DNA of 64,000 nt from Brevibacillus laterosporus (GTDB lineage: Bacteria > Bacillota > Bacilli > Brevibacillales > Brevibacillaceae). Below, piece by piece: positions 1-12,300 of the stretch. The position numbers and the translations under genes were made by a program. Numbering within the stretch: position 1 is the stretch's first letter; the number at the start of each line of letters is the position of its first letter. The notes beneath the pieces were generated by a model. That model was not told where the DNA came from. It saw only the letters and a program-made list of their open reading frames with translations, and did no database searches. Location of the stretch: contig NZ_JAUKFY010000002.1 in assembly GCF_030489605.1 (NCBI RefSeq), positions 310,001 through 374,000 on the forward strand, given 5' to 3'.

Positions 1-3000
1 TTATTGGGATGAGTGGACGATTCGCAAAATCAAAAACGGTTGATGAGCTATGGGAGCATCTATCAAAGGGCCGTGATCTTGTAGAAGAGGTATCGCGTTG
101 GGATTTATCACAGTATTACGATGAAAGTGCCTCCTATTGTAATCAGGGCAGTTTTGTGGATCGTATCGACCAATTTGACCCACTCTTCTTTAATATTTCA
201 GGTGTTGAGGCCATGTATATGGACCCGCAGCAACGAATCTTTTTGGAGGAATCCTGGAAAGCATTAGAGGACGCTGGATATGCCGGAGCGGGAGTCCAGG
301 GCAAGAAGTGTGGAGTGTATGTGGGCTGTAGCGGGAAAGACTATCAAAATTTATTCGATACGAAGCCTCCTGCCACTTCATTTTGGGGAAATGCGGCTTC
401 CATCATTCCGGCACGCATTGCATACTATCTCGATTTACAGGGTCCGGCGATAGCTGTAGATACTGCGTGCTCCAGTTCGTTAGTAGCGATCCATCTTGCT
501 TGTCAAAGTCTTTGGACCAAAGAAACAGAGATGGCATTGGCCGGCGGTGTTTTCCTTCAATCGACTCCTGCTTTTTATCTGGAGTCGAATCGAGCAGGGA
601 TGCTGTCTCCTGCTGGTCGCTGTCATACCTTTGACGAACGGGCGGATGGTTTTGTTCCCGGTGAGGGAGCTGGGGTCATCATACTGAAGCGTTTGTCTGA
701 TGCCATCGCGGATCGGGATCATATTTACGGAGTGATTCGTGGCTCGGGAGTCAACCAGGATGGCAGTACAAATGGCATTACAGCACCTAGCGCCAAATCG
801 CAAGAACGATTGGAGCAAGAGGTATATGATACCTTTAACCTTCAGCCCAGACACATTCAAATGATCGAGGCCCATGGAACAGGCACGAAGCTGGGTGATC
901 CAATCGAATTTCAGGCCTTGACGCGGGCATTTACGAAATACACGGATGAAAAAAATTATTGTGCAATCGGATCAATAAAAAGTAACCTTGGACATTTAGC
1001 CTTTGCGGCTGGAGTCACAGGCATCATTAAAATTTTATTGTCTTTACAGCACAAACAGATTCCGCCAACACTGCATTTTCAGAAGGGAAATCCAAATATC
1101 GAGTTTGAAGATAGTCCCTTTTATGTCAATACCTCACTGACAGAGTGGACGGCAGAACCAAACAAGAAGCGCTGTGCAGCCATTAGCTCATTTGGCTTTA
1201 GTGGAACAAATGCACATATGGTTATCGAAGAAGCGCCGAGCAGACAATTAACACCTTCATCAAAACCGGGCTATTTACTAACATTATCCGCTCGTACACA
1301 AGACCAGTTAAAGCAACAAGTGGAGCAAATCGTTCAGTATTGTGAAAAAGCAGAGCAGGTTCACTACGGAAATATGAGCTACACCTTATTGCTGGGAAGA
1401 AAGCACTTTAATCACCGCCTAGCCTTTGTGGTTCACAAGCGCAATGAACTCGTAGATGTTTTGAAAAGATGGCTAGAAAAAGGAAAAGCACCAGATGTAT
1501 ATACCTCTATCGTAAATAAAAATGAACAACGCGAGCAAATCGCATTAAAGCGCTACGGAAATGAATGCCTGCGAAATATAAATGGGGATATGGCTGCCAA
1601 TGAATATATTGAACAACTGTCTATTCTCGCGTCCTTGTATACCCAAGGGTATGAATTAGATTTTGAGCATTTGTTTGAAGAAGATCACTTTGCGAGAATC
1701 CCGCTTCCAACTTATCCGTTTGCCAAAGAGTTTTACTGGGTGCCTGAAAGAGACGAGGATTCCATTGGGCATGACAATAAAGCAAGTCAGGAACCATCCA
1801 ATGAACTGCCTTCATTATTGCCGTCACATACATCTGAGGTACAAGAGGAAGTGATCCAGTCTGATAAGCTTTCCGCAATTGATGAAGAAGCTATTATGGT
1901 AGCGCCTGTTTGGGAACCTCTATGTTTTGGCAAGCAGCAAATGATTCCTGCGTTACATGAAAATCTCGTCATAGTTGGAGGCACTGAAACCATCTGGAAC
2001 GAAATCGGAAAGCAATACCCGCATGCGCGTGTGCTATCCATTCATCATGATGATTCAGTTGAGGAAATGGTCCAGAAATTAAGCCAGCTCAACCCGATCG
2101 ACCATATGCTATGGATTGCACCGGCGGAGCAGCTGCCATCCCTAACAGACGACAGCATCATCGAGGGACAGGAAAAAGGGGTGATTTATCTCTTTAAAAT
2201 CATCAAAAGCTTGCTAGCCCTAGGGTACGATAGCAGGGAAATAGGCTGGACGGTAATTACCCAAAAAGCTCAGCCTCTTCATAAATACGATGAGGTAAAC
2301 CCAACCCATGCCAGTATTCACGGCTTAATGGGGACGCTGGCCAAGGAATATAGCCATTGGAAAATCCGAGTGATCGACCTAGAATTCCTAGCGATCTGGC
2401 CCATGCAGGAGCTGTTTACCCTGCCAAGTGATGCAGACGGGAACCCTTACGTTTACCGGGAACAGCAATGGCATCAGCAGGAGCTGGTTCCTGTCCGTTA
2501 TAACAAGCAGGAGGAAACGCTGTATAAAACCGGTGGCGTGTATGTCGTGATCGGAGGCGCCGGGGGAATTGGCGAGGTATGGAGTGAATACGTGATTCGG
2601 ATGTACGAGGCCAAGGTGATTTGGATTGGCAGAAGAGAAAAGGATGCCAATATTCAAGCAAAGATAGACCGGCTAGCATCAATCGGCCCCGCACCGAGCT
2701 ATTTCGTGGCAGATGCAACAGACCAGGAAGAGCTGTACCGCGCCTACGAAGAAATCAAACAGCAATACGGCTCCATTCATGGAATCGTCCATTCTGCCAT
2801 CGTGTTGCTGGATAAAAGTCTGGCGAATATGGAGGAGGAAAGATTCCGGGGTGGACTTCGTGTCAAAGTGGATGTGAGTGTGAATATAGCAGCGGTATTT
2901 CAGGATGAGCCGCTTGATTTCGTGTTATTTTTCTCGTCAATGAATTCGTTTGTAAAAGCCGCTGGACAAAGCAACTATGTAGCAGGCTGTACCTTTAAGG

Positions 3001-3269
3001 ATGCTTTTGCCAGCCAATTAGCCCTGGAATGGCCGTGTGCCGTAAAGGTGATGAACTGGGGGTATTGGGGAACGGTAGGTACGGTAGCGTCCGAGGAGTA
3101 TCAAAGACGGATGAAAAGCAGAGGGGTTGGTTCAATTGAGCCTCCAGAAGCAATGAGTGCATTAGAAGCCCTTTTGGTCGGACCGATGAATCAATTAGCG
3201 TTTGCAAAAATGACTACGTCTTCTACGTGGATCAATGTTAACAAGGGACATTCTTTTGTTTTGGTGTAA
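1..3269 (+). CDS. trans-AT polyketide synthase, 3' part: KS-KR (5' end outside window)
   Basis: The reading frame is already open at base 3 and codes for the IIGMSGRF start of a ketosynthase, so the gene begins upstream of the window. The KS has a full triad: Cys in DTACSSS (nt 468-470), His in HGTGT (nt 873-875) and His in SNLGH (nt 993-995). A linker of about 200 residues ending in LPTYPFAKEFYW (about nt 1705-1740) follows, where cis-AT enzymes would carry an acyltransferase; none is present. A ketoreductase fills the rest: NADPH loop GGAGGIG (about nt 2553-2573), SSMNS, and catalytic Tyr in GQSNY (nt 2976-2978). The usual Asn after this Tyr is replaced in the sequence YVAGC. The protein stops right after the KR without an ACP, so the module must be completed by the next protein, which starts with cMT-ACP. 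KS and KR assignments are secure; the product is inferred. Confidence 0.93.
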   Translation, partial: IGMSGRFAKSKTVDELWEHLSKGRDLVEEVSRWDLSQYYDESASYCNQGSFVDRIDQFDPLFFNISGVEAMYMDPQQRIFLEESWKALEDAGYAGAGVQGKKCGVYVGCSGKDYQNLFDTKPPATSFWGNAASIIPARIAYYLDLQGPAIAVDTACSSSLVAIHLACQSLWTKETEMALAGGVFLQSTPAFYLESNRAGMLSPAGRCHTFDERADGFVPGEGAGVIILKRLSDAIADRDHIYGVIRGSGVNQDGSTNGITAPSAKSQERLEQEVYDTFNLQPRHIQMIEAHGTGTKLGDPIEFQALTRAFTKYTDEKNYCAIGSIKSNLGHLAFAAGVTGIIKILLSLQHKQIPPTLHFQKGNPNIEFEDSPFYVNTSLTEWTAEPNKKRCAAISSFGFSGTNAHMVIEEAPSRQLTPSSKPGYLLTLSARTQDQLKQQVEQIVQYCEKAEQVHYGNMSYTLLLGRKHFNHRLAFVVHKRNELVDVLKRWLEKGKAPDVYTSIVNKNEQREQIALKRYGNECLRNINGDMAANEYIEQLSILASLYTQGYELDFEHLFEEDHFARIPLPTYPFAKEFYWVPERDEDSIGHDNKASQEPSNELPSLLPSHTSEVQEEVIQSDKLSAIDEEAIMVAPVWEPLCFGKQQMIPALHENLVIVGGTETIWNEIGKQYPHARVLSIHHDDSVEEMVQKLSQLNPIDHMLWIAPAEQLPSLTDDSIIEGQEKGVIYLFKIIKSLLALGYDSREIGWTVITQKAQPLHKYDEVNPTHASIHGLMGTLAKEYSHWKIRVIDLEFLAIWPMQELFTLPSDADGNPYVYREQQWHQQELVPVRYNKQEETLYKTGGVYVVIGGAGGIGEVWSEYVIRMYEAKVIWIGRREKDANIQAKIDRLASIGPAPSYFVADATDQEELYRAYEEIKQQYGSIHGIVHSAIVLLDKSLANMEEERFRGGLRVKVDVSVNIAAVFQDEPLDFVLFFSSMNSFVKAAGQSNYVAGCTFKDAFASQLALEWPCAVKVMNWGYWGTVGTVASEEYQRRMKSRGVGSIEPPEAMSALEALLVGPMNQLAFAKMTTSSTWINVNKGHSFVLV

Positions 3270-3336
3270 TAAAATTACTCTAATGTAAAATAAAAGGATT
3301 CTGGCTTATCGAATCTTGATGTGTGGAGAGATGAAC

Positions 3337-6300
3337 ATGCAAGCATTCCAACGTAAAGAAATATATGAAGAGAAAAAACAAATGGAAGTAATGCAGGGAT
3401 TATTGATGAAGCTGCTGATGACTCAATTGTCAACTGCAGGCTTGATCTCAAGTAACCCTCACTCTCGTTTTCAAGCTCAAACCAAATTACCTGGTTTTTA
3501 TGACAAATGGCTGGAGGTAAGTTTAGAATTTTTGGCTGAGAAGCAGTATATTATTCAAACTGGGGAAACATTTCACATATGTAACGAAGCTCTGGTGTCT
3601 CAGGAATTACTATGGAACGAGTGGGATCGTAAGAAGCGAGAGTGGCTGGAGGATAGCAGCATAAGGGCGAAGGTACTATTAGCTGAAACGATGCTACGTG
3701 CATTGCCCGATATTTTGACTGGATCAAAAAAAGCTACCGATTTCATGTTTCCTCATTCCTCTATGGAATTGGTTGAGGGAATTTATAAACATAATCAGAT
3801 GGCAGATTATTTTAATAATGTGCTAGCTCATACCGTCATTTCTTATGTACAGGATCAGATAGATCGCAAATCCGATGTAAAACTTCGGATAGTAGAGATC
3901 GGAGCTGGTACGGGGGGGACAAGTGCTAGCGTTTTACAAAAATTAACTCCCTATCACGGCTACATTCAGGAATACTGCTATACCGATATTTCCAAAGCGT
4001 TTCTCATGCATGGCGCAAAGGAGTATGAGTCTAGCCATCCTTTTTTAACCTTTCAAATGCTAGACATCAATAAATCGATCACCGAGCAGAAGGTAGATAT
4101 GGGTAGTTATGATGTGGTCATCGCAGCCAATGTCCTGCATGCAACCCCCAACATTCATCAAACGCTAAGACATGCGAAAGCCTTGTTAAAGAGAAACGGA
4201 ATCATTGTCATAAATGAAATCACAGAGAAGACATTGTTTCATCATCTTACATTTGGGCTGCTAGAGGGATGGTGGCTGTATGAAGATGACAAACTTCGAA
4301 TCCCAGGCTGCCCGGCGCTATGTGCAGAAGGCTGGAAAAAGGCATTAACAGCAGAAGGCTTTACCTCCGTCTCATTTCCGGCAATTGATGCTCAGGAGCT
4401 GGGGCAACAAATTGTCGCTGCCAAAAGTGATGGACTTATACGATACAAACAAGACTTTTCAAAAGAAACAAGCACTGATCAAAAAAGAAAGGAGAGAAAG
4501 CCTGCGGCATCCAACCAACAAAGGATTGCTTCTACAGAGGATCAGGGAATCAAAGCCAAAATGCTTGATTATGTAAGGAACACGATTATTCAAAAGCTTT
4601 CAGAATCACTACTAATTGATGCGCAAATGATTGATCAGCATGAATCGTTTTCTGATTATGGAGTAGATTCCATTACAGGGGTAAAGCTTGTACAAGCAAT
4701 TAATCAAGCATTGCATATTACATTAGATACGACTACGTTATTTGATTATAGCTCTGTCACTTTATTAGCTTCGCATATTATTGCTGAGTATAATACGGTC
4801 ATTATGCAGCCGTTATCTAAAAATATGGTACAGGATGCAAAACCAATCACAACGCCGGCAAAGGAAACAAAGTATCAAGAGGATATGACTTCTCAGCCTG
4901 TTTCCATTGGCAAAGCTGAATCTGACAGTGGTATTGGAAATACAAGGAATAAAACGGATATCGCGATCATTGGTATCAGTGGGCGCTTCGCAAAATCAGA
5001 AACAGTCCAAGAGCTATGGAAGCATCTTGCTAGTGGCAACGATTTAGTCGAGGAAGTATCTCGCTGGAATTTATCAAAGTATGATAAGCAGGGTATGAGC
5101 GACTGTCATCAAGGCAGCTTCTTAGATCATATCGATCGGTTTGATCCGCTTTTTTTCAATATCTCAGGCTCTGAGGCTGAATATATGGACCCACAGCAAC
5201 GAATCTTTTTAGAAGAAACATGGAAGGCCTTAGAGGATGCGGGGTATGCTGGCGCAGGTGTTCAAGGGAAAAAATGCGGCATCTACGTAGGATGCGGTGC
5301 GAATGATTACCAACAGCTGCTTGGCCATAATCCACCACCGCAGGCCTTCTGGGGTACGGCAAATTCCATCATTCCGGCACGGATTGCTTACTATTTGGAC
5401 TTACAGGGTCCTGCCATCGCTGTAGATACAGCATGCTCAAGCTCTCTGGTAGCCATTCATCTAGCCTGTCAGGGTTTATGGGCAAACGAAACTGAGATGG
5501 CCATAGCGGGTGGCGTATTCATTCAATCAACACCGGGAATCTATCAATTTACAAATCGTGCTGGAATGTTATCTCCTACAGGCCGCTGCTATACATTTGA
5601 CGAACGTGCGGATGGCTTTGTGCTTGGTGAAGGAGCCGGGGTGGTCGTACTTAAACGACTTTCAGATGCGATAGCTGACCGAGATCATATTTATGGGGTT
5701 ATTCGCGGCTCAGCTATTAATCAGGATGGGACAACCAATGGAATTACAGCGCCAAGTTCGAAATCTCAGGAACGTTTACAGCGAGAAGTATACGATACGT
5801 TTCATATCAACCCGCAGCACATCCAAATGGTTGAAGCGCATGGCACAGGAACAAGGCTTGGTGACCCCATCGAATATAAAGCTTTGACACGAGCCTTTAG
5901 CAACTATACAAATGAGAAAAATTATTGTGCAATTGGATCAATAAAAAGTAATATTGGTCATTTAACATTTGCAGCAGGGGTAGCAGGACTTATTAAAATC
6001 TTATTGTCCTTACAGCAAAAACAAATTCCACCAACGCTGCATTTTGAAAACGGTAATTCAAATATTAATTTTGAAGACAGTCCTTTTTATGTAAATACTA
6101 AGCTTAGTAATTGGTCTGTGAAACCAAACATGAAGCGTTGCGCGGCCATCAGTTCCTTTGGATTTAGTGGAACAAATGCACACATGGTTATTGAAGAAGC
6201 GCCATATGTAAAGAAGGCTTCTGAAATCAAACCAGGCCATGTAATCACTTTATCTGCTCGTACACCGGCTCAGCTACATCAGCAGGTGAAACACCTTATC

Positions 6301-9300
6301 CAGTATTGTGAACGTACGGATCAGGCTGATTACGGCAATATGAGCTATACATTGCTCATGGGAAGAAAACACTGTAATCATCGTCTAGCTTGCGTTGTGC
6401 ATGAGCAGAATGAGCTTGTGGATGCCCTGAAAAAATGGTTAGAAACAGGAGAAGCCACTGGGGTATATGCTTCTGTTGTCGATAAAAAGGGGCATCAGGA
6501 ACAAATAACGATGAAGCAATATGGGAATGAGTGCATTCAAAAAGTAAGGATTGAAACAGATGCCAATGCTTATCGAAAACATTTGTCTATCGTAGCCTCC
6601 TTGTATACGCAAGGCTATGAACTTGAATTTGAGCAATTGTTTTTACAAAACCATTATTCGAGAATACCTCTTCCAACCTATCCGTTTGCAAAGGAACGTT
6701 ATTGGATACCGGAAGAAGAGGAGAATCAGCCTAAAAATGATGGGCAGATCAACAAGATCGTTCTTGAGCCAGTCTGGCAGGAACAACAAATCATTCAAAA
6801 AAAGCACGTGCCGACTTACGATCAGCACCTTGTAATGCTTGGTGAACCATTTGCCCATTTACAGGATCAGTTGGCAGCACAATCAAATGGGATTACCTTT
6901 ATTCCGTTACATTCAGATAACGTCAGACTTGAACAAAGGTTTGAGTGTTATGCCGTAGGAGCTTTTAAAACCGTACAACAGATTATCCAGTCCAAACCAA
7001 AAGGGAATGTTTTGATTCAAATAGTTGGCTCTTATCAAGGAGAACAGCAGGTTTTTTCAGGACTTGTAGGATTATTGCAAACCGCCAGACTGGAAAATCC
7101 AAAAATTCTTGGACAAATGATTGAAATAGAGCAAGGAGTCAGCCATACCGAACTGTTTGAAAACATAATCAATGAGAAGCAATATCCTGAGGACAGGCAT
7201 ATTCGATATGAAAAAGGAAAACGGTGGGTCGCTGGTTGGAAGGAACGAGAAGACGCAGCGAAAGCCATTACGATTCCTTGGAAGGATCAGGGTGTTTATC
7301 TTATAACAGGTGGAGCTGGCGGATTAGGACTTATTTTTGCAGAAGAAATTGTGCAAAAAAGCAAAAATGTAACGTTAATCCTTACCGGCAGATCTGAATG
7401 GAAGGAAGAGAAAACAGCGAAGTTACAGGAGCTGCAATCTCTAGGTGCCAAAGTTATTTATAAACAAGCTGATATGACGAAGAAAGATGAAGTAGAGAAC
7501 TTGATTAGACAAATTAAGGAACAGATTGGAAGTCTACATGGGATCATTCATAGTGCGGGAATCATTCAAGATAATTATATATTGAAGAAAAATACGGATG
7601 AGGTACTAAACGTTCTCTCTCCCAAAGTAGCAGGAACCATTTATCTGGATGAAGCTACCCAAGACATTCCATTGGATTTCTTCCTTTTATTTTCATCCAT
7701 GTCCGGGGCCATAGGCAATCCGGGACAAGCAGATTATGCAATGGGGAATGCGTTTATGGACTGCTACGCTGAGTATCGGAATCAATTAGCCCATGCAGAT
7801 CAGCGTAAGGGTCTAACCTACTCCATTAACTGGCCGCTTTGGAAGGATGGCGGTATGCACGTTGACCGAGAAACGGAAAAAATGTTACAGCATAGTACCG
7901 GTATGATTGGGATTGAATCTAAAACTGGCATTGAAAATATCTATCAAATGTTTACAGCTAAAAAGAATAGATTGGTGCTTATGCAAGGTGACGTACCTAA
8001 GCTCAGGTCTTATTTTACGACAAAACAAGCGGTTAAAATGGAGCCTGCCATTGAGCAAGCTGTTCGTCAGATTGATAAGGCTGATTTAGAAGAAAGAACC
8101 CAGATGAAATTGAAAAGTCTGCTGGGGGAACAATTGAAGATAAGCGTTGATCAAATTGATGCTTTCGAGACTTTAGATCAATATGGAATTGATTCACTGG
8201 TCATCATTGAACTGAATCAAAAGCTTGAAGGGATTTTTGGAGAGTGCTCAAAAACGATTTTCTATGAATATCAAACAGTGCAGGAATTAACACAATATTT
8301 TACCCAACAGTATCTGGAGCAGTGTCTGGAATGGACAGGGCTAGCTCAGATGCGGAAGGTCGAGACACAGATATCAGCACCAGAACAAAGCGTGATAAAA
8401 GAATTACCTGGTCAGCAGATCACTGGTAAACGAGCAAAAGAATCACCTAGCTATGTGCCTTTGGAGCAAAACCCATCAGATCAGCTTGAACCGATTGCAA
8501 TCATTGGCATGAGTGGTCATTATCCACAGGCAAGCACTTTGCAACAATTCTGGCATAACCTTGCTCAGGGAAAGGATTGTATAGTAGAAATCCCCGAAGA
8601 ACGTTGGTCAACGGAAACGTTCTATGAACCGAATCGAAAAGACGCTTTTGCTAAGGGAAAAAGCTATTGCAAATGGGGCGGCTTTCTCCAAGATTTTGCC
8701 AGCTTTGATCCTTTGTTCTTTTCTATCTCACCTCGTGAAGCAATGAATATGGATCCGCAGGAACGTTTATTCATTCAAACTTGCTGGGAAGTCCTTGAGG
8801 ATGCAGGATATACCAAGGAACTGCTAGCTTCGCGGCATAAGGGACGAATCGGAGTATTCGCTGGCATTACGAAAACAGGGTTTCAGTTATACGGTCCACC
8901 GCTATGGGAGCAGGGGGAGGAGTTATTCCCGTATACCTCGTTTAGTTCTATTGCGAATCGAGTATCGTATTTACTTAACCTAAGAGGCCCAAGCATGCCA
9001 ATTGATACGATGTGTTCCTCTTCTCTGACAGCTATACACGAAGCGTGTGAGCATATCCGTCATGGAGCATGTGAGATGGCTATAGCCGGCGGGGTTAATC
9101 TATATTTGCATCCATCTACTTACATTCAATTATGTGGACAACAAATGCTTTCTGCACAAGGAAAATGCAAAAGCTTTGGACAAGCTGCCGATGGTTTTGT
9201 TCCTGGAGAGGGTGTGGGGGCGGTTTTATTAAAGCCTCTTTCAAAAGCTCTTGAAGATGGTGATCAGGTTCATGCCTTAATCCGTGCAACGAGCATTAAT

Positions 9301-12300
9301 CATGGTGGGAAAACTAATGGGTACACGGTACCAAATCCAGTAGCCCAAGGTGAACTTGTGCGAGAAGCAATGGAGAAAGCAGGAATAGATGCACGAACCA
9401 TCAGTTATATTGAAGCTCATGGCACAGGGACGGAGTTAGGAGACCCTATTGAGATCACAGGTCTTCAGCAGGCCTTTAGCAAAGATACGCAAGATACGAA
9501 TTTCTGCGCAATCGGCTCTGTGAAGAGTAATATTGGTCATTTAGAAGCCGCAGCAGGCATAGCAGGGCTAACAAAAATTATTCTTCAAATGAAGCATCAG
9601 CAGCTAGTTCCAAGTTTGCATGCACAGGAATTAAACCCAAATATCAATTTTGCCAAAACTCCCTTCACAGTTCAGCAAAAGCTCGGTGAATGGAAGAGAC
9701 CTGTCATAGAAATGAATGGGGTAGCCCAAGAATGCCCCAGAATAGCGGGTATATCATCCTTCGGTGCGGGAGGAGCAAATGCACATGTAATCGTGGAGGA
9801 ATTTATCCCGCGCGAAGAAGTGCAATCTAGGGGTTCACACCACAACCATCCGGTTATCATTGTTCTTTCTGCCAAAAATGAAGAACGCTTGAAGGAGCAG
9901 GTTAACCAATTATTAGCTGCACTTCAGGAGCAAGCTTATGCCGATCGCGATTTGCCACATATAGCGTATACGTTACAAACAGGAAGAGAGGCAATGGAAG
10001 AACGTCTGGGAATGATTGTGGAGTCTATCGGTGAGCTTGAAGAGAAGCTTAGGGGCTTGTGTAATAATCAAGCAAATGTGGAAAATGTGTACCAAGGGCA
10101 AGTGAAGCAACATAAAGAGACAGTATCTATCTTTCTTGCAGATGAAGAATTACAAGAGGCTGTTCAAAAGTGGATAGAGCGTAAAAAATATGCAAAAATA
10201 CTGCGTCTATGGGTAAAGGGCTTGCATATAGACTGGAACGAATTATATGGGGAAATTAAGCCCCGGAAAATAAGCTTGCCCACCTATCCTTTCGCCAAAG
10301 AACCATATTGGATTTCTCCATCTCGCCGGGGTTCATTAGCATCTACCTTTGTAAAAACCACAACGGAATCGAGTCATCACGGCAAGATGGAATCACGTAC
10401 GGATTGCTTTGTCACAAAACATTGGAAGTTAGCCAGTGTGAATAAAACGAAGGAATTACATGGAACCATTGCCATTTTAACAACGAATGAAACAAAGGCT
10501 TTAGCGAAGCGAATCTCCGAACGTATTACCAATACACGAATCATGAATGCGCATGAAATACCACGACAGCCAGACCAAGCACAAGAGGAGTGGAAACAAT
10601 ATGCGGGTATTATTGATCTAGCCGGATGTGGTGCTCCAGATCAAACCGACATGAGTTGGCTATTCACTCTTCAACATATAATCGGGCTAGGAAAAAAAGA
10701 AGATATTGTGCTTTTATGTGTCACAAAAGGGCTGGAAGCTTTTAAAAATGGCTCAATAAATATAGCAGGAGCTTCACGCGTTGGGTTGTATCGTACGTTA
10801 CAAAGTGAATACAGCTATGTTTGTTCAAGACACATGGATGTAGAACGACATCTTGACGATCATGTGCTTGCAGATCAAATCGTCGAGGAGTTATTTGCAG
10901 AAAGTCAGGATGTGGAGGTCTGTTACCGGGATGGACATCGATACCGAGCTTATCTCGATGTAGAGCAGGCTAAAATGGATTGGAGTAGTCAAAAGCTGAA
11001 TTTCTCTCCTGCTCATGTGTTATGGATTACAGGAGGAACAAGAGGACTCGGATTATTATGTGCGAAGCATTTTGTGGAAAACTATGGTGTGAAGCAAATT
11101 GTGTTAACCGGTCGGGAACCGCTGCCACCGCGGGAAGCATGGGACTTATATAAAGAACAACAATCACCTACAGCTCATAAAATCAGAGCCATTGAACAAT
11201 TGGAACGGTCAGGAGCCCAAATCCAAGTATTGTCCATAGCTTTATCAGACGAGGATGAGGTACGCAGTAGTGTAGAGAAAGTGAAGCGCTCAATGGGGCC
11301 AATAGGTGGGGTGATTCATTGTGCGGGTTCTGTAGATCTGGAAAACCCGGCATTTATACGAAAATCCTTAGAAACAATTAATCAGGTGCTGGAACCTAAG
11401 ATTCAGGGTTTAAACGTACTCTACAACAGTCTCAAAGAAGAACCATTACAATTCTTTGTATTGTTTTCATCCGTTTCTGCCATTGTTCCCAGCTTAGGAG
11501 CAGGTCAAAGTGATTATGCGATGGCTAATGCCTATATGGACTATTTCAGTGAAGCTCATGCTCATTCCTGCCCAATTGTAAGCATTCAATGGCCAAGCTG
11601 GAAAGAGACCGGTATGGGAGAAGTAAAAAGCAGCGCCTATGAACAATCTGGAATGATCAGTATGACAAATAAAGAAGGGCTTTCCCTCCTAGATCAGATT
11701 TTAGCTAATAAGCTAGGACCGGTTATTCTTCCTGCTGTGATTCAATCGCCCATTTGGAAACCAGAAACGCTTATGCAAACGCAGAAAAAAGCTACTGGTG
11801 TACAGCATGTTCAGGTAAAGCAAGAAACCCTGACTAACGAGGAATTTGTTGATGACGAGCTAATGAAAAAAACGCAAGCGTGGCTACTCGCCTTATTTTC
11901 AAAGGAATTCATGCTAGATGCTTCCCAGATTGATGCTGATAGCCTATTTCAAGAATATGGAATGGATTCTATCTTATTAGCTCAAATTGTTACGAAAATG
12001 GACCGTGAATTAAAGGTTGTGGCCTTAGATCCTTCTATCCTGTTGGAATATCCGACAATAGGACGTCTGGCTTCCTATTTGATCGAATCCTACCCAGATG
12101 TATTAGCGACATTATTCTCAATCAAAAGCGAAAAAACTCATGTAAAGCCTATGATTGAACATAGGTACGTCGCAGAACCAGAACGATCCAATGTAATCGA
12201 TGAGCATGAAAATAAGCTGAATCATACGGATAAAATCGCCGTCATCGGCATAGCTTGTCATTTTCCAGATGCGAGGAATGCAAGAGAATATTGGGCAAAT

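Noticed and set aside
480-875. 131-residue minus-strand open frame within the first KS
   Set aside because: Antisense to a fully conserved ketosynthase, with no ribosome site or family pattern.
3270-3336. Frameshift joining the first two PKS proteins
   Set aside because: The gap has a stop, non-coding text and a proper ribosome site before ATG 3337; a split module explains it better.
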